The notes: generated by a model not told the origin, from the sequence alone. 64,000 nt of DNA from JACCTI01 sp051005695 (GCA_051005695.1 JBPCJC010000089.1:1-64000), one strand, 5' to 3'; numbered from the stretch's first letter, positions 15,462 through 24,402 are shown. Numbers and translations: made by a program.

Positions 15462-16676
15462 TCAGGCAACGCCCGGCAAACGGCCATCGATCATCGTCCA
15501 ATCAATGCGGCCATCAAAGGCGACCACGTTCTCGAAGACATCACCTTCTTCCGCTGCGGTAGGAACTGCGATTAAGTCCGCGAGATAACCTGCGCGAATT
15601 CGTCCCAATGAATTCTGCTGACCCAAAGCCGCCGCCGCGTTTGTCGTCACCAATTCCAAAACTTCGCGCGCCGACACCGCCGGTTCGACCACACGCAGCT
15701 GCCTCATCTCCGCGAACAGGCTCAGGCTCGCATTGCTCGCGAGGCTGTCCGTCCCGAGGCAAATGTTGAATCCGAGATCGCGCAGCTTGGCGAACGCGAA
15801 CGGCGTGTGCCCGAAATACGCATGGCTCCGCGGACAATGAACGACTTGAAATCTTGGACCGCTCGCGAGCCGCGAGAAATCATCGGTCGTCAATTCATTC
15901 AAATGCGCAACCAGCCAGCGTTCGTTCAGCAATTCGAACATTCGGGCAAGCGGCGTCGCGCCGCCGCAATCGTCCATCGGCCGACCTATCCCGCGCATGA
16001 ATTCAAACAACTCGCCCCCACCGTCACGGAACATCGCCATTTCTTCGCGCGACTCCGCGAGATGCGTTGTCAGGGGAAAATTCAAACGCGCCGCCAGCCG
16101 CGCAGCCTCCGCATAAAGTTCCCGCGAAGCAGTAAACGGCGCATGCGGCGCCAGCCCGACTCCGCCAAGCCAGTCGTCGCCCCGCTCGAAAGCTGCGCGC
16201 ATTTTTTCATAAACCGCCTCTGGCGAAACCGGCGCGCGCACATCGATCATTTCCCCGAACCACCACGTCCGAAGCGGCGGGCGCGGCTGGTCATCGAGCA
16301 ACTCCGGAAACGCCTCCAGGTTCGCCAACGTGGTCGTCCCAAAGGAAGCAGCCTCGGCGAAACCACGTGCGATCGAAGCGCGATAATCTTCCGCCGCGAA
16401 CTCCGCCTTCCGCGCGTTGATCTCCTGAATCCAACCGGTAAAACTTTCCCGCGCCGGGATCTTCTCGCGAAAATCGGTGTACTCGAGATGGCAGTGCGCG
16501 TTGATCAGACCGGGCAGCAGCGCGCATTCACCAAGATCAATAACCGACCCCACATTCGTCGCGCGCAATTCCTCCAATCGACCCACTCCACCGATCTTAT
16601 TCCCTTTGATCCAGACCGCGCCGTCGGCGATCGGCGGCCCCTCCATCGTCACCACCCAGTGCGCGCGCAGAATCAT
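15462..16676 (-). CDS. TRZ/ATZ-type amidohydrolase (aminodeoxyfutalosine deaminase-like)
   Basis: A 404-residue metal-dependent deaminase/chlorohydrolase homologue starting at ATG 16676 (MILRAHWVVTMEG). Metal ligands are visible: HCHLEY (HxH), the His of TTHLAES, HLNELT region, and the Asp of CLGTDSLASN. VVHCPRSHAYFGHTPF is typical of the subgroup that includes aminodeoxyfutalosine deaminases of the alternative menaquinone pathway, but other mqn genes are not in this window, so the substrate is open. Its start overlaps the preceding Fe-S gene by 4 bases, making it the last member of a four-gene coupled operon. Confidence 0.88.
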   Translation of the reverse strand: MILRAHWVVTMEGPPIADGAVWIKGNKIGGVGRLEELRATNVGSVIDLGECALLPGLINAHCHLEYTDFREKIPARESFTGWIQEINARKAEFAAEDYRASIARGFAEAASFGTTTLANLEAFPELLDDQPRPPLRTWWFGEMIDVRAPVSPEAVYEKMRAAFERGDDWLGGVGLAPHAPFTASRELYAEAARLAARLNFPLTTHLAESREEMAMFRDGGGELFEFMRGIGRPMDDCGGATPLARMFELLNERWLVAHLNELTTDDFSRLASGPRFQVVHCPRSHAYFGHTPFAFAKLRDLGFNICLGTDSLASNASLSLFAEMRQLRVVEPAVSAREVLELVTTNAAAALGQQNSLGRIRAGYLADLIAVPTAAEEGDVFENVVAFDGRIDWTMIDGRLPGVA

Positions 16677-17335
16677 CTGCCGGCCTTCACCACCTTGCGC
16701 GCTTCCGCCACCAAGAGGTTGCATCCCTCCTGGCAAAACAACGGCAACGCTTTTTCGCCGCGACCGCTTTGATCGAACGCCGGCGCGAATTTCTCCGGCG
16801 GCAGCAACGACGAAGGAGACGCGCCCAGCGCATCGCGCTTCCACAAAATCGTCCGCAAACATCCGCCCTCCGAACGACAAAAATTTCCGACTAACGAGTC
16901 CGCCTGTTCATCGGAAATCTTTGCCGCCGTCCGGTACATTCCGGTCTGGCGGCCGAGCGTTTCACGCAGCGCGGTCGGCTTCAATTCGTCCGCGCTCCAG
17001 CGCGCGAAGACTGCCAGGCGCGCAGGGTAAAAATAATTCAGCGCGCGCCGCACTTCGCCGAAATCCGCCAGCAAAAGCAACCAGCCATGGCGCAAATTCG
17101 GCGCCGTCTTTAGCGGCCGATAAACTCCCGCGTCATCGTAGCGCGCGATTTCGATCGCAGCTTCCGCGTTAGAAAAAACTTCCGGCGTTTCGTGCCCCGC
17201 ATCGTCACGATGACACAGCGCGATCTCCTTGGCGGCACGCCGCGCGATGAAAATTTCCCCGATCCGCGCGGGCAATTCCTGCAGCCATTCCTCGACTGCA
17301 TCCTCGGCCGACGCCGGCCGGAGCGCTTGTCTCAC
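16673..17335 (-). CDS. DR2241-like 4Fe-4S domain protein
   Basis: A 220-residue protein whose C-terminal part has four spaced cysteines, NFCRSEGGCLRTILW and LFCQEGCNLLVAEAR, a pattern I associate with the Fe-S domain of Deinococcus DR2241. The N-terminal part (GEIFIARRAAKEIALCHRDD, NLRHGWLLLL) fits the stabilising domain of that family. In DR2241 these domains are fused to a CbiX chelatase domain; here a separate CbiX-type gene lies two genes upstream in the same operon, which supports the assignment. The family call rests on memory of the pattern, hence the moderate confidence. Confidence 0.65.
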   Translation of the reverse strand: MRQALRPASAEDAVEEWLQELPARIGEIFIARRAAKEIALCHRDDAGHETPEVFSNAEAAIEIARYDDAGVYRPLKTAPNLRHGWLLLLADFGEVRRALNYFYPARLAVFARWSADELKPTALRETLGRQTGMYRTAAKISDEQADSLVGNFCRSEGGCLRTILWKRDALGASPSSLLPPEKFAPAFDQSGRGEKALPLFCQEGCNLLVAEARKVVKAGR

Positions 17336-17793
17336 TTAAACGCGTGGCCCATCAGCAAGGCCACTCGCTCCAGGACTTCGCGATCTTCCTTCGTGAACGC
17401 TTTCAACTTTTCGCTCTCGGCCGCGATCACGCCGACCACTCGCTCCGAGCGGCTGATGATCGGGACGATAATTTCCGAACGCGTAGAATGAAACGTCGGC
17501 AGGTAACGCGCGTCTTTGCTTACGTCATCGACGACGATGGTCGCGCGCGCTTCCGCCGCCGCCCCGCACAAACCCTGTGTCACCGGAAAGCGCGGATAAC
17601 AAACCGGCTCGTCGCCGGTGCCCGCGACAATCGTGAGCTCTTTGCGCGCAAGTTTGTAAACTCCGATCCAACGATAGCCGCGCGCCCAGCGGATCATCTC
17701 GCCCATCTTTTTGACCGCCTCGGGCCCTTTCGCCCCAGCGAGAATAAACGCGCCGAGTTCCTGCAGCATTTTGATCGTCGCCGGATCTTTCAA
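17332..17793 (-). CDS. GAF domain protein related to free methionine-(R)-sulfoxide reductase
   Basis: The 153-residue GAF domain has IRWARGYRWIGVYKLARKEL, a VCYPRFPVTQGLCGAAA segment, VVDDVSKDARYLP, SEIIVPI and VVGVIAAES. This is the layout of free Met-R-sulfoxide reductases, in which cysteines in the CxxxxxxxxxC segment and a third one about 24 residues later do the chemistry. The first two are here, the third position is replaced (YLPTFHSTRSE), so the reductase activity may be lost. I chose TTG at 17793 because it forms a TTGA overlap with the upstream CbiX stop; ATG at 17832 would give 166 residues. Confidence 0.8.
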   Translation of the reverse strand: MKDPATIKMLQELGAFILAGAKGPEAVKKMGEMIRWARGYRWIGVYKLARKELTIVAGTGDEPVCYPRFPVTQGLCGAAAEARATIVVDDVSKDARYLPTFHSTRSEIIVPIISRSERVVGVIAAESEKLKAFTKEDREVLERVALLMGHAFK

Positions 17794-18611
17794 GCCACCA
17801 AACCTCGCGCAAAATTTCCGGTGCGCGAGCATTGTTCCCGTTCCCACGCCTGCGTCTGTTCGATGATGATCTCGGCAAAGCGCGGATCGGTCCCGATGGC
17901 GTTGGCATAATAAAGTGCGCGCCCGCGGAGCTCGTGCGGATTTCGCTGGAAGGCATCGCGGCCTTCGATCCCGAGCAGAACCGGGATGTCCTCGTAACTG
18001 TGCAGACCGTCGGCGATGAAAAAAGGCACCACCACCACGTGCCGGGTCGTGGTCAGTTGCGCCCAATCCGCGACCAGCGGCGCTTCTTCCATATAAACAT
18101 TCAGGACGGCGGCGTAGCGCCCGCGTTGCCGGATCGCTTCCACCTCGCGCTTCGCCGCCACCGCGCTGTTGTCGTTCAGGCTCGTTCCGTGACCGACAAT
18201 CAGCAGGCTGGTTTCGTTTTCTGGAATCCCCGGCGCCAGCACCCGCGCCCGGTCTAACAACAACTCTGTCATCGCCGGATGATTGCCGACCGGCGCGCAG
18301 TATTTCCAAACCTGCCCATCGGGACGTGTCGTTAGGCGACCACTCAATTCCAGCTCCCGCGGAATCACCGTCTGGGTGAAATAACCTTCGCTGATGAAAT
18401 TTGGGACCACATAAACTTCATCGATCACCGTCTTCGGAAACAGGCAGCGCGCATCGCGCAGGCTCGGTTCTTCCTTCCAAAAACAGCACTGCACTTCCGC
18501 AAAAATTCCACGCCGCCGAATCGCCGCCGCTTGCGCCAGACTCGGCGCGCTCGAGTCTGGATTTACGGTCGATCCATGACCGACGATCAATAGCGCGCTT
18601 CGTTCTTTCAC
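17790..18611 (-). CDS. Two-domain CbiX/SirB sirohydrochlorin chelatase-like protein
   Basis: A 273-residue protein with two CbiX-type repeats, each opening with LLIVGHG (near residues 7 and 137) containing the metal-binding His, and each with a second-strand VVPNFISEGYFT or VVPFFIADGLHS motif. Such proteins insert Co2+ or Fe2+ into sirohydrochlorin, or act in uncharacterised chelatase roles when fused to Fe-S domains. It is the first gene of a tightly overlapping operon with GAF, Fe-S and amidohydrolase genes, and no other cobalamin or siroheme gene is in the window. Confidence 0.88.
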   Translation of the reverse strand: MKERSALLIVGHGSTVNPDSSAPSLAQAAAIRRRGIFAEVQCCFWKEEPSLRDARCLFPKTVIDEVYVVPNFISEGYFTQTVIPRELELSGRLTTRPDGQVWKYCAPVGNHPAMTELLLDRARVLAPGIPENETSLLIVGHGTSLNDNSAVAAKREVEAIRQRGRYAAVLNVYMEEAPLVADWAQLTTTRHVVVVPFFIADGLHSYEDIPVLLGIEGRDAFQRNPHELRGRALYYANAIGTDPRFAEIIIEQTQAWEREQCSRTGNFARGLVA

Positions 18612-18620
18612 CCGGATAGT

Positions 18621-19277
18621 TTGCCGGGAAACTTAGCGCGCGCCACTGAGTGTTTGCCGTCCGACATCTCCGCCGCTTACAACTGGCACGTGTCGCTCGC
18701 GCGCCGTCTCTTCCTTCCGCTCGGAGAAATTTCGCGGCTCCGCTTTCTCGCCTTCAGGCTCCTGCTCGTCGCGCTCAAGCTCGCGCTCGACTGGTTCGTC
18801 ACCACCGTGGTCTTTCAACAGGCTTGGAATCCGCGCGAATACGTTTGGTCGAAATCGCCGGCCAGCCGACTCACCGGAACCGCGGACCGACAATTCTATC
18901 TTTACCTCGCTCTCCTCGCCGTCGCCGCGCCCTTCGCCTGGACGGGCGTTTGCCTTTGCACGCAGAGGCTGCGCACCGCCGGCCTGCCACTTTGGTTGGT
19001 CGCTTTTTTCTTCGTCCCCATCGCCAAGTGGATTCTGTTTTGCATGTGCCTGCTGATGGCCGCGCCGCTCATTCTCGTCGAAGCCTGTTGCGGCTGCTTG
19101 TTCGCACATTTCCTGACCTATCACGTTGGCGCCATCGCACCCTCAGCGGCACGGCCGCGTTCCTCGTTCTGCCCTTGCTCTTCGTCACCGATGCCGAAAC
19201 GATTGCGCGAGGACCGCGCGCACTCGTTACCGAAATTCGCATCGCCGCGCCGCCCGCGATCGTTTGGGAACACGTGA
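18621..19277 (+). CDS. DUF805-like membrane protein, 5' part of a frameshifted gene
   Basis: This frame encodes several hydrophobic helices (FLAFRLLLVALKLALDWFV, FYLYLALLAVAAPFAW) with the DUF805-like core TQRLRTAGLPLWLVAFFFVP. After about residue 170 (LTYHVGAIAP) the sequence turns into Arg/Ser/Pro-rich nonsense, while the +2-register frame becomes coherent with another hydrophobic stretch and an SRPBCC domain. I read this as one ancestral gene broken by a one-base shift between about 19121 and 19145. The start is uncertain: TTG 18621 is the most upstream option and no ATG lies at a convincing site. Confidence 0.55.
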   Translation: MPGNLARATECLPSDISAAYNWHVSLARRLFLPLGEISRLRFLAFRLLLVALKLALDWFVTTVVFQQAWNPREYVWSKSPASRLTGTADRQFYLYLALLAVAAPFAWTGVCLCTQRLRTAGLPLWLVAFFFVPIAKWILFCMCLLMAAPLILVEACCGCLFAHFLTYHVGAIAPSAARPRSSFCPCSSSPMPKRLREDRAHSLPKFASPRRPRSFGNT

Positions 19278-19720
19278 TTTCATTTTCCGAAATCCCGCTA
19301 CCGCGCGAACTCCTCTTTCGCGCGGGGATCGCCTATACGATGCGCGCAACCATCGAGGGTCATGGCGTCGGCGCAGTCCGGCATTGCAATTTTTCCACCG
19401 GCAGTTTCGTTGAACCGATCACCGTCTGGCAGGCACCCACGCAGCTCTCCTTCGACGTCCGCCAGCAGCCCGATCCCTTGACCGAGTTCTCGCCTTACGG
19501 ACATCTCGAGACACCGCATTTGCGCGGAGTTTTTCAATCGCATCGCGGCGAGTTTCGTCTCGTTAGGCAAGCCGACGGGAGCACCTTGCTTCGCGGCACC
19601 ACCTGGTACACGAACCAACTCGAGCCAGCCGCCTATTGGAATCTCTGGTCGGATCACGTCATCCACCAAATTCATCTCCGCGTCCTCCGGCACATTCGCG
19701 CGGAGTGCGAGAGGCTTTGA
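19175..19720 (+). CDS. SRPBCC (polyketide cyclase-like) domain, 3' part of a frameshifted gene
   Basis: This frame gives an SRPBCC/START-type helix-grip domain: VTEIRIAAPPAIVWEHVISF, VRHCNFSTGSFVEPITVW, GEFRLVRQADGSTLLRGTT, TWYTNQLEPAAYWNLWSDHV. The first convincing start in frame is TTG 19175, but coherent coding (LSGTAAFLVLPLLFVTD) begins earlier, near 19142, and continues the membrane domain of the other frame. It is therefore probably the C-terminal half of a membrane-anchored SRPBCC protein. The ligand is unknown. Confidence 0.5.
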   Translation: MLFVTDAETIARGPRALVTEIRIAAPPAIVWEHVISFSEIPLPRELLFRAGIAYTMRATIEGHGVGAVRHCNFSTGSFVEPITVWQAPTQLSFDVRQQPDPLTEFSPYGHLETPHLRGVFQSHRGEFRLVRQADGSTLLRGTTWYTNQLEPAAYWNLWSDHVIHQIHLRVLRHIRAECERL

Positions 19721-19751
19721 CGATTCCCGGCCCGCGCGCGACTCTTTTGCC

Positions 19752-20792
19752 ATGCGCTTTCGCACTTACAAAAACACCGACCTCAAAGTCAGCGAAGTCG
19801 GCTTCGGGCTCTGGACTATCTCGACCGGTTGGTGGGGAAATTTCACGGAAGGCGAGGCGATCGCGCTCATGCACAAGGCGTTCGATCTCGGGATCACGCT
19901 CTTCGACGCCGCCGACACTTACGGCAATGGCTTAAGCGAAGAGCTGATCGCGAAAGCCTTTCCTACGCAGCGCGACGAAATCGTCATCGCCACCAAAGTC
20001 GGCTACGACTTCGTTAACCACGGCGAAGCCCGCGGCCGCGGGCAACGCGAAATCCCGCAGGATTTTTCCGCGGACGCGATCACCCGCGCCACTGATGCCG
20101 CGCTCAAGCGACTCAAAACCGATCGCATCGATCTCCTGCAACTTCACAACATTCGGATGGAGCAAATCGAGGATGACGCACTCTGGACCACGCTCGAGAA
20201 GTTGAAGACCAGCGGGAAAATTCGTTATCACGGCATCGCCCTCGGGCCGGCGATCGGCTGGATGTACGAAGGCATCAATTGCATCCGCGAGCGCGACACC
20301 ACCAGCGTGCAGCACATCTACAACCTCCTCGAACAATATCCCGGACGCGCGATGCACGAAGCCGCCGCGGAGGCGAACAAGGACACCATGTTCCTCATTC
20401 GCGTGACGCATTCGTCCGGCATGCTCGAAGGCAATTACACCGCTGAAACGGTTTTCCCGCCTAACGACCACCGCAACCACCGCCCGCGCAGCTGGCTCCT
20501 GAACGGGGTCAAGAAAATCGATACCCTGCGTTTCCTGGAAAACTCCGAGCGTTCGTTAGGCCAGGCTGCCTTGCAGTGGTTGCTCGCTGACGAGCGCGTC
20601 GCCTCCACTCTCCCGAACATTTACGAAGAAGCCCAGTTGATCGAGTTCGCCAAAGCACCCGAGACTCCGCGCCTAACGAGTGAAGAGATGGCCAGGATCG
20701 CGGAGCTCTACGGAGAAAATTTCGGCGTCGAACGCGAAGAGCCGAAATACAAAGGGACGATGGAGCTTCCGGCGGAAACCGCCGCCGCGTGA
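19752..20792 (+). CDS. Aldo/keto reductase
   Basis: The 346-residue (beta/alpha)8 NADPH-dependent oxidoreductase shows the catalytic tetrad regions: FDAADTYGNG (Asp and Tyr), IATKVGYDF (Lys) and LLQLHNIRME (His). LKTDRIDLLQLHN is the family signature. It probably reduces aldehydes or ketones, or oxidises sugars; the substrate cannot be inferred. It stands alone, converging on mrdA with 6 bases between the stops. Three CTAACGA motif copies lie inside it, in two reading frames (as SLG and LTS codons). Confidence 0.9.
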   Translation: MRFRTYKNTDLKVSEVGFGLWTISTGWWGNFTEGEAIALMHKAFDLGITLFDAADTYGNGLSEELIAKAFPTQRDEIVIATKVGYDFVNHGEARGRGQREIPQDFSADAITRATDAALKRLKTDRIDLLQLHNIRMEQIEDDALWTTLEKLKTSGKIRYHGIALGPAIGWMYEGINCIRERDTTSVQHIYNLLEQYPGRAMHEAAAEANKDTMFLIRVTHSSGMLEGNYTAETVFPPNDHRNHRPRSWLLNGVKKIDTLRFLENSERSLGQAALQWLLADERVASTLPNIYEEAQLIEFAKAPETPRLTSEEMARIAELYGENFGVEREEPKYKGTMELPAETAAA

Positions 20793-20798
20793 TCGTCG

Positions 20799-22745
20799 CT
20801 AATTCGAGCGATCGTCTTCGCCGGTTTGTTCGTTCGGCGTGGTTTCGCCGTCCGGTTCCGTTCGCCGTTTACGGTGACTCGCGACTTCCGCGCCCTTGTA
20901 AACTGACCGGAAAATCTTGCTGATCATCGGCGCCGCCGCGCTCCCGCCGTGCATGGTCGAGCCGACATCACCTTCGTAAAGCGCCGCGAAGGCAAACTGC
21001 GGCTGCTTCGCCGGCAGATAACCCGCGAACCACGCCGCCGTCCGCTCCTTGGTTTTCGGACCCCACTGCGCGGTCCCGGTTTTGCCCGCGACTTCCACGT
21101 TATCCAAGCCCGCCTGATGTCCGGTCCCGGTGCCGCCGTTGACCACTCCGACCATCGCTTCGTGCAATTGCTCCATCGTCCGCGGCGAAATATTCAGCTC
21201 GCGTTTCACCCGGCGCTGATACGCGGTCACGATTTCGTTGTCGAGCGTCTGCACCTGCTGGACGAGGCGCGTTTGGTAAAAAATCCCGCCGTTCGCCACC
21301 ATCCCCATCGCCTGCGCCACCTGCAGGGGCGTCACTTCGCAGTCCCCCTGGCCGATCGAAAGATTCGCGATGTCACCGTTGAGTAATTTCCGCCCGTGCG
21401 TCGCCTTCATGTACTGGTCGTTAGGCACGCGCCCTTCCACTTCGCCGCGCAACGGAATCCCGCACTTCGCCCCGAAGCCCATTTTCAGCGCCCACTCGAT
21501 GATCGGCTCCGCGCCGGTCTTGATTCCCGCCTGGTAAAACCAGGTGTCGCACGACTCCGTGAGCGCCTGCGTGAAATTGAGATATCCACGCTGCGATTTC
21601 TTCCAGTTGTGAAAGGTGACGTTGCCCACCTGCAAAGACGGCGTGCAATCGAACTCGTCATCGGTGTTGATCGTCCCGCTCTCGAGCGCCGCGATCCCGA
21701 CCGCAATTTTAAACACCGAGCCCGGCGGGTAAGACGAACGAAACGCGCGCGGCAATAGCGGAATGTTCGGATCGTCCTGCAGCTCCTTAAACTTCTCCGC
21801 GGTGATGTTCGGGATGAACGAATTCGGATTGTACGTCGGCCACGAAGCCATCGCCAGAATGTCGCCGCTGTTCGGTTCGATGATCACGATCGCGCCACGT
21901 TTTGCTTTTGCTTCCAGCGCTTTCTCCGCCAATTCCTGCAGGCGCAAGTCGAGCGTCGTCACTACCGTGTAACCCGGCACCGGCGGGGTCACGATCCGCT
22001 CGGAAGTTTTGTGGCCATCCTTATCGAAGGTCAGTTTGTATTCACCATGCTGGCCGGTGAGCATGCTGTTGAAAGTCTGCTCGAGCCCATCGCGTCCCTC
22101 CGTTTCCGGCCAGAGCACTTCGTGATTATCGATCACGCCGTCGGGATTCCGTCCCGTCTTGCCGCTATAGCCGATGATGTGGCCGGCGGTTTTCCCATTC
22201 GGATAAACCCGCACGTAAATCGGTCGCAACATCATCTCCGCCGGCAAGCGTCCCTTCAATTCGTCGTGCTGCTCTTCGCTGAGATTTTGCGCGATCTCGA
22301 ACGGGAGAATTCCGCGGTTGTGGTAATGCCGCAGGATCAGGTCGTCGCGGATTTTAATCGAACGCCCGAGCAGCTTTTCCGCGGTCGCGATTTTGTCCTG
22401 CGCGAAACGCACCGCCTGCGCATCGGAGAATTCCAGCGGCGTTGGGAACCGGATCGCGAGATTGTAACTCAAACGATTCTGCGCCAACGGCAGCCCATTG
22501 CGATCGACGATCTGGCCGCGGGGCGCAGGAATATCGAGCACGTAAGCGCGCGCCTTCTTCTGCGTTTCGTAGGTGGGCACAATCGTGTCCTCCGTCGCTG
22601 CGGGTGCGGGCGACGGAATCGGCGTTTCTTGCGCGCGCACACTCAGCGCCGTCGCGCTCACCAGAAATAGAATCGTCAGTCGGTTCAAGAGCCTAAACAG
22701 ATAGCAGCCCGCGGCGTTTCGTAAATTGGCGCCACAATTTCCCAT
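20799..22745 (-). CDS. mrdA: Penicillin-binding protein 2 (class B transpeptidase)
   Basis: The 648-residue protein cross-links peptidoglycan during elongation. An N-terminal membrane anchor (LTILFLVSATALSV) is followed by the RGQIVDRNGLPLAQNRLSYN dimerisation motif and the transpeptidase domain with YPPGSVFK (SxxK), SCDTWFYQ (SxD form of the second motif, as in E. coli PBP2) and VAGKTGTAQWG (KTG). The C-terminus is hydrophilic. A REP-like element lies 3 bases upstream of the chosen start ATG at 22745, so the first residues (MGNCGANLRN) may not be translated; a start closer to the anchor is possible. No rodA or mreBCD is nearby. Confidence 0.93.
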   Translation of the reverse strand: MGNCGANLRNAAGCYLFRLLNRLTILFLVSATALSVRAQETPIPSPAPAATEDTIVPTYETQKKARAYVLDIPAPRGQIVDRNGLPLAQNRLSYNLAIRFPTPLEFSDAQAVRFAQDKIATAEKLLGRSIKIRDDLILRHYHNRGILPFEIAQNLSEEQHDELKGRLPAEMMLRPIYVRVYPNGKTAGHIIGYSGKTGRNPDGVIDNHEVLWPETEGRDGLEQTFNSMLTGQHGEYKLTFDKDGHKTSERIVTPPVPGYTVVTTLDLRLQELAEKALEAKAKRGAIVIIEPNSGDILAMASWPTYNPNSFIPNITAEKFKELQDDPNIPLLPRAFRSSYPPGSVFKIAVGIAALESGTINTDDEFDCTPSLQVGNVTFHNWKKSQRGYLNFTQALTESCDTWFYQAGIKTGAEPIIEWALKMGFGAKCGIPLRGEVEGRVPNDQYMKATHGRKLLNGDIANLSIGQGDCEVTPLQVAQAMGMVANGGIFYQTRLVQQVQTLDNEIVTAYQRRVKRELNISPRTMEQLHEAMVGVVNGGTGTGHQAGLDNVEVAGKTGTAQWGPKTKERTAAWFAGYLPAKQPQFAFAALYEGDVGSTMHGGSAAAPMISKIFRSVYKGAEVASHRKRRTEPDGETTPNEQTGEDDRSN

Positions 22746-22748
22746 TCA

Positions 22749-22822
22749 TGTCATCCCGAGCCGCGAAGACGGCGAGGGACCTCGCGCTGGGTCCTTGGTT
22801 ACACCTTCGACTCAGGATGACA
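22749..22822. repeat. REP/MITE-like element, copy 1
   Basis: Starts TGTCATCCCGAGCC, contains GCGAAGACGGCGAGGGACC, and ends CAGGATGACA: imperfect terminal inverted repeats around a short body of 74 bases. The left arm is nearly identical to copies at 24476 and 43412; the right arm here is degenerate. It lies between divergently spaced mrdA and uvrC (both minus strand). Confidence 0.6.
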
Positions 22823-22854
22823 CATCTGGGACACGGCCGCGGTAGCGTGTGAAA

Positions 22855-24402
22855 TCAATGTCGCTCGAGAAACCGATGCACATCCTCCGCCAGTTTCGGC
22901 CCGATCCCTTCGGTCGCCGCGATTTCTTCCACGCTCGCTTTCCGCAGCCGATTAACCGAACCGAATTTCCGGAGCAATAAATTCTTCCGGTTCTGACTCA
23001 CCCCCGGGCAATCATCGAGAATGCTTTCGCCGATTCGCTTCTTCATCAACAACTGGTGATACGTGTTCGCGAAACGATGCGCCTCATCGCGGATGCGTTG
23101 CAGCAATCGGAGCGCGCCCGAATCCACCGGCAATTGCAAAGGCAACGCGCGCCCCGGTCGGTAGATTTCCTCGAACTCCTTCGCCAAACCAATGATCGGC
23201 AGCTCGTGCAATCCAAGCCGCTGCAATTCCTTGCACGCGGATGAGAGCTGACCCTTTCCGCCATCGACGATGATCAAATCCGGCAACCGCACCGGCGCGA
23301 ATTTCGCTACCCGCTCCATCGCCTCCGCTGGACTTTCCTGGGAAAACTCCGCGGTCTCCGGATTCGCCTCTCGCGCTTCCAGGAGCACGCGCGCATAACG
23401 TCGCCTAACGACTTCTGCCATGCTCGCAAAATCATCCTGGCCCATCACTGTGCGGATGCGGTAACGACGGTAGTTGTCCTTGTCCGGCACGCCGTTGCGG
23501 AAGCAAACCATCGACGCGACCACATGCGTCGTGGAGATGTTCGAGATGTCGAAACACTCCATCACCACCGGCAAACTCTGCAGTTGAAGGGCGTCGGCTA
23601 ACGACTGCACGTCCGCCACCGGATCGATCGCGCTCGGCAAACTATGGCGCGTAAAACGCCGCATCGGTTTCGTCGTCCGCCGCAGATCTTCGAGCATGTT
23701 GCGCAACTCCGCCGCCTTCTCGAAATCGAGCTTCCCCGCTGCCTTCTGCATTTCGGCCGCGAGCAGATCGATCATCTCGCGCGAATGTCCTTCCAGAAAA
23801 TCTGAAGCCTGCGCCACGCGCTCGCGATATTGTTCCGCGGTTGTCTCGCTCAAGCGCACCGGCACCTGATAGGTCGACGATTTCAATTCCCGCTCCGTCG
23901 GCGAGCCGCGGCCAAACGTGAGCACGCCGAATTTTTTGCGCATGAAATTGAGCGTTTGCCGCAACGCGCCTGCATGCGCATACGGGCCAAAATATCGCGC
24001 GCCATCATCCTTCTTGAAACGCGCCAGACGAAAGCGCGGCCAATCTTCCGTCGGGTCCACTTTTACCAAAAGGAAGCGCTTATCGTCGCGGAACGAGATG
24101 TTGTAACGCGGCCGGAATTCCTTGATCAGCTTGCCTTCGAGGAGGAGCGATTCCGCCTCGCTCTGCACGGTGTGAGTTTCAAAATCCCAAACCGCCGTGA
24201 GCATCGCCCGCGTCTTCAAATCGGCCTGCGCGATTTTCGAAGGCATGAAATACGAACCCACTCGCTTGCGCAAATCGCGCGCTTTTCCAACGTAGATCAC
24301 GCGATTGAAACGATCGCGCATCAAGTAAACGCCTGGCTTGTGCGGCACCTCATGCACCAGCTTCGCGAAGTCAGGTTTCTCTTTCGGTAAGACGGACGCC
24401 AT
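22855..24402 (-). CDS. uvrC: UvrABC system protein C
   Basis: The 515-residue nucleotide-excision-repair endonuclease makes the two incisions beside a lesion. Order of parts: GIY-YIG nuclease (PGVYLMRDRFNRVIYVGKAR), UvrB-contact UVR domain (AGKLDFEKAAELRNMLEDL), RNase-H-like half (CFDISNISTTHVVASMVCF, IIVDGGKGQLSSA), and C-terminal helix-hairpin-helix pair (IAATEGIGPKLAEDVHRFL). It is somewhat shorter than the usual 600 residues. The start ATG at 24402 (MASVLPKEKPDF) is chosen over a longer reading at 24441, which adds a non-conserved leader. Confidence 0.95.
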   Translation of the reverse strand: MASVLPKEKPDFAKLVHEVPHKPGVYLMRDRFNRVIYVGKARDLRKRVGSYFMPSKIAQADLKTRAMLTAVWDFETHTVQSEAESLLLEGKLIKEFRPRYNISFRDDKRFLLVKVDPTEDWPRFRLARFKKDDGARYFGPYAHAGALRQTLNFMRKKFGVLTFGRGSPTERELKSSTYQVPVRLSETTAEQYRERVAQASDFLEGHSREMIDLLAAEMQKAAGKLDFEKAAELRNMLEDLRRTTKPMRRFTRHSLPSAIDPVADVQSLADALQLQSLPVVMECFDISNISTTHVVASMVCFRNGVPDKDNYRRYRIRTVMGQDDFASMAEVVRRRYARVLLEAREANPETAEFSQESPAEAMERVAKFAPVRLPDLIIVDGGKGQLSSACKELQRLGLHELPIIGLAKEFEEIYRPGRALPLQLPVDSGALRLLQRIRDEAHRFANTYHQLLMKKRIGESILDDCPGVSQNRKNLLLRKFGSVNRLRKASVEEIAATEGIGPKLAEDVHRFLERH

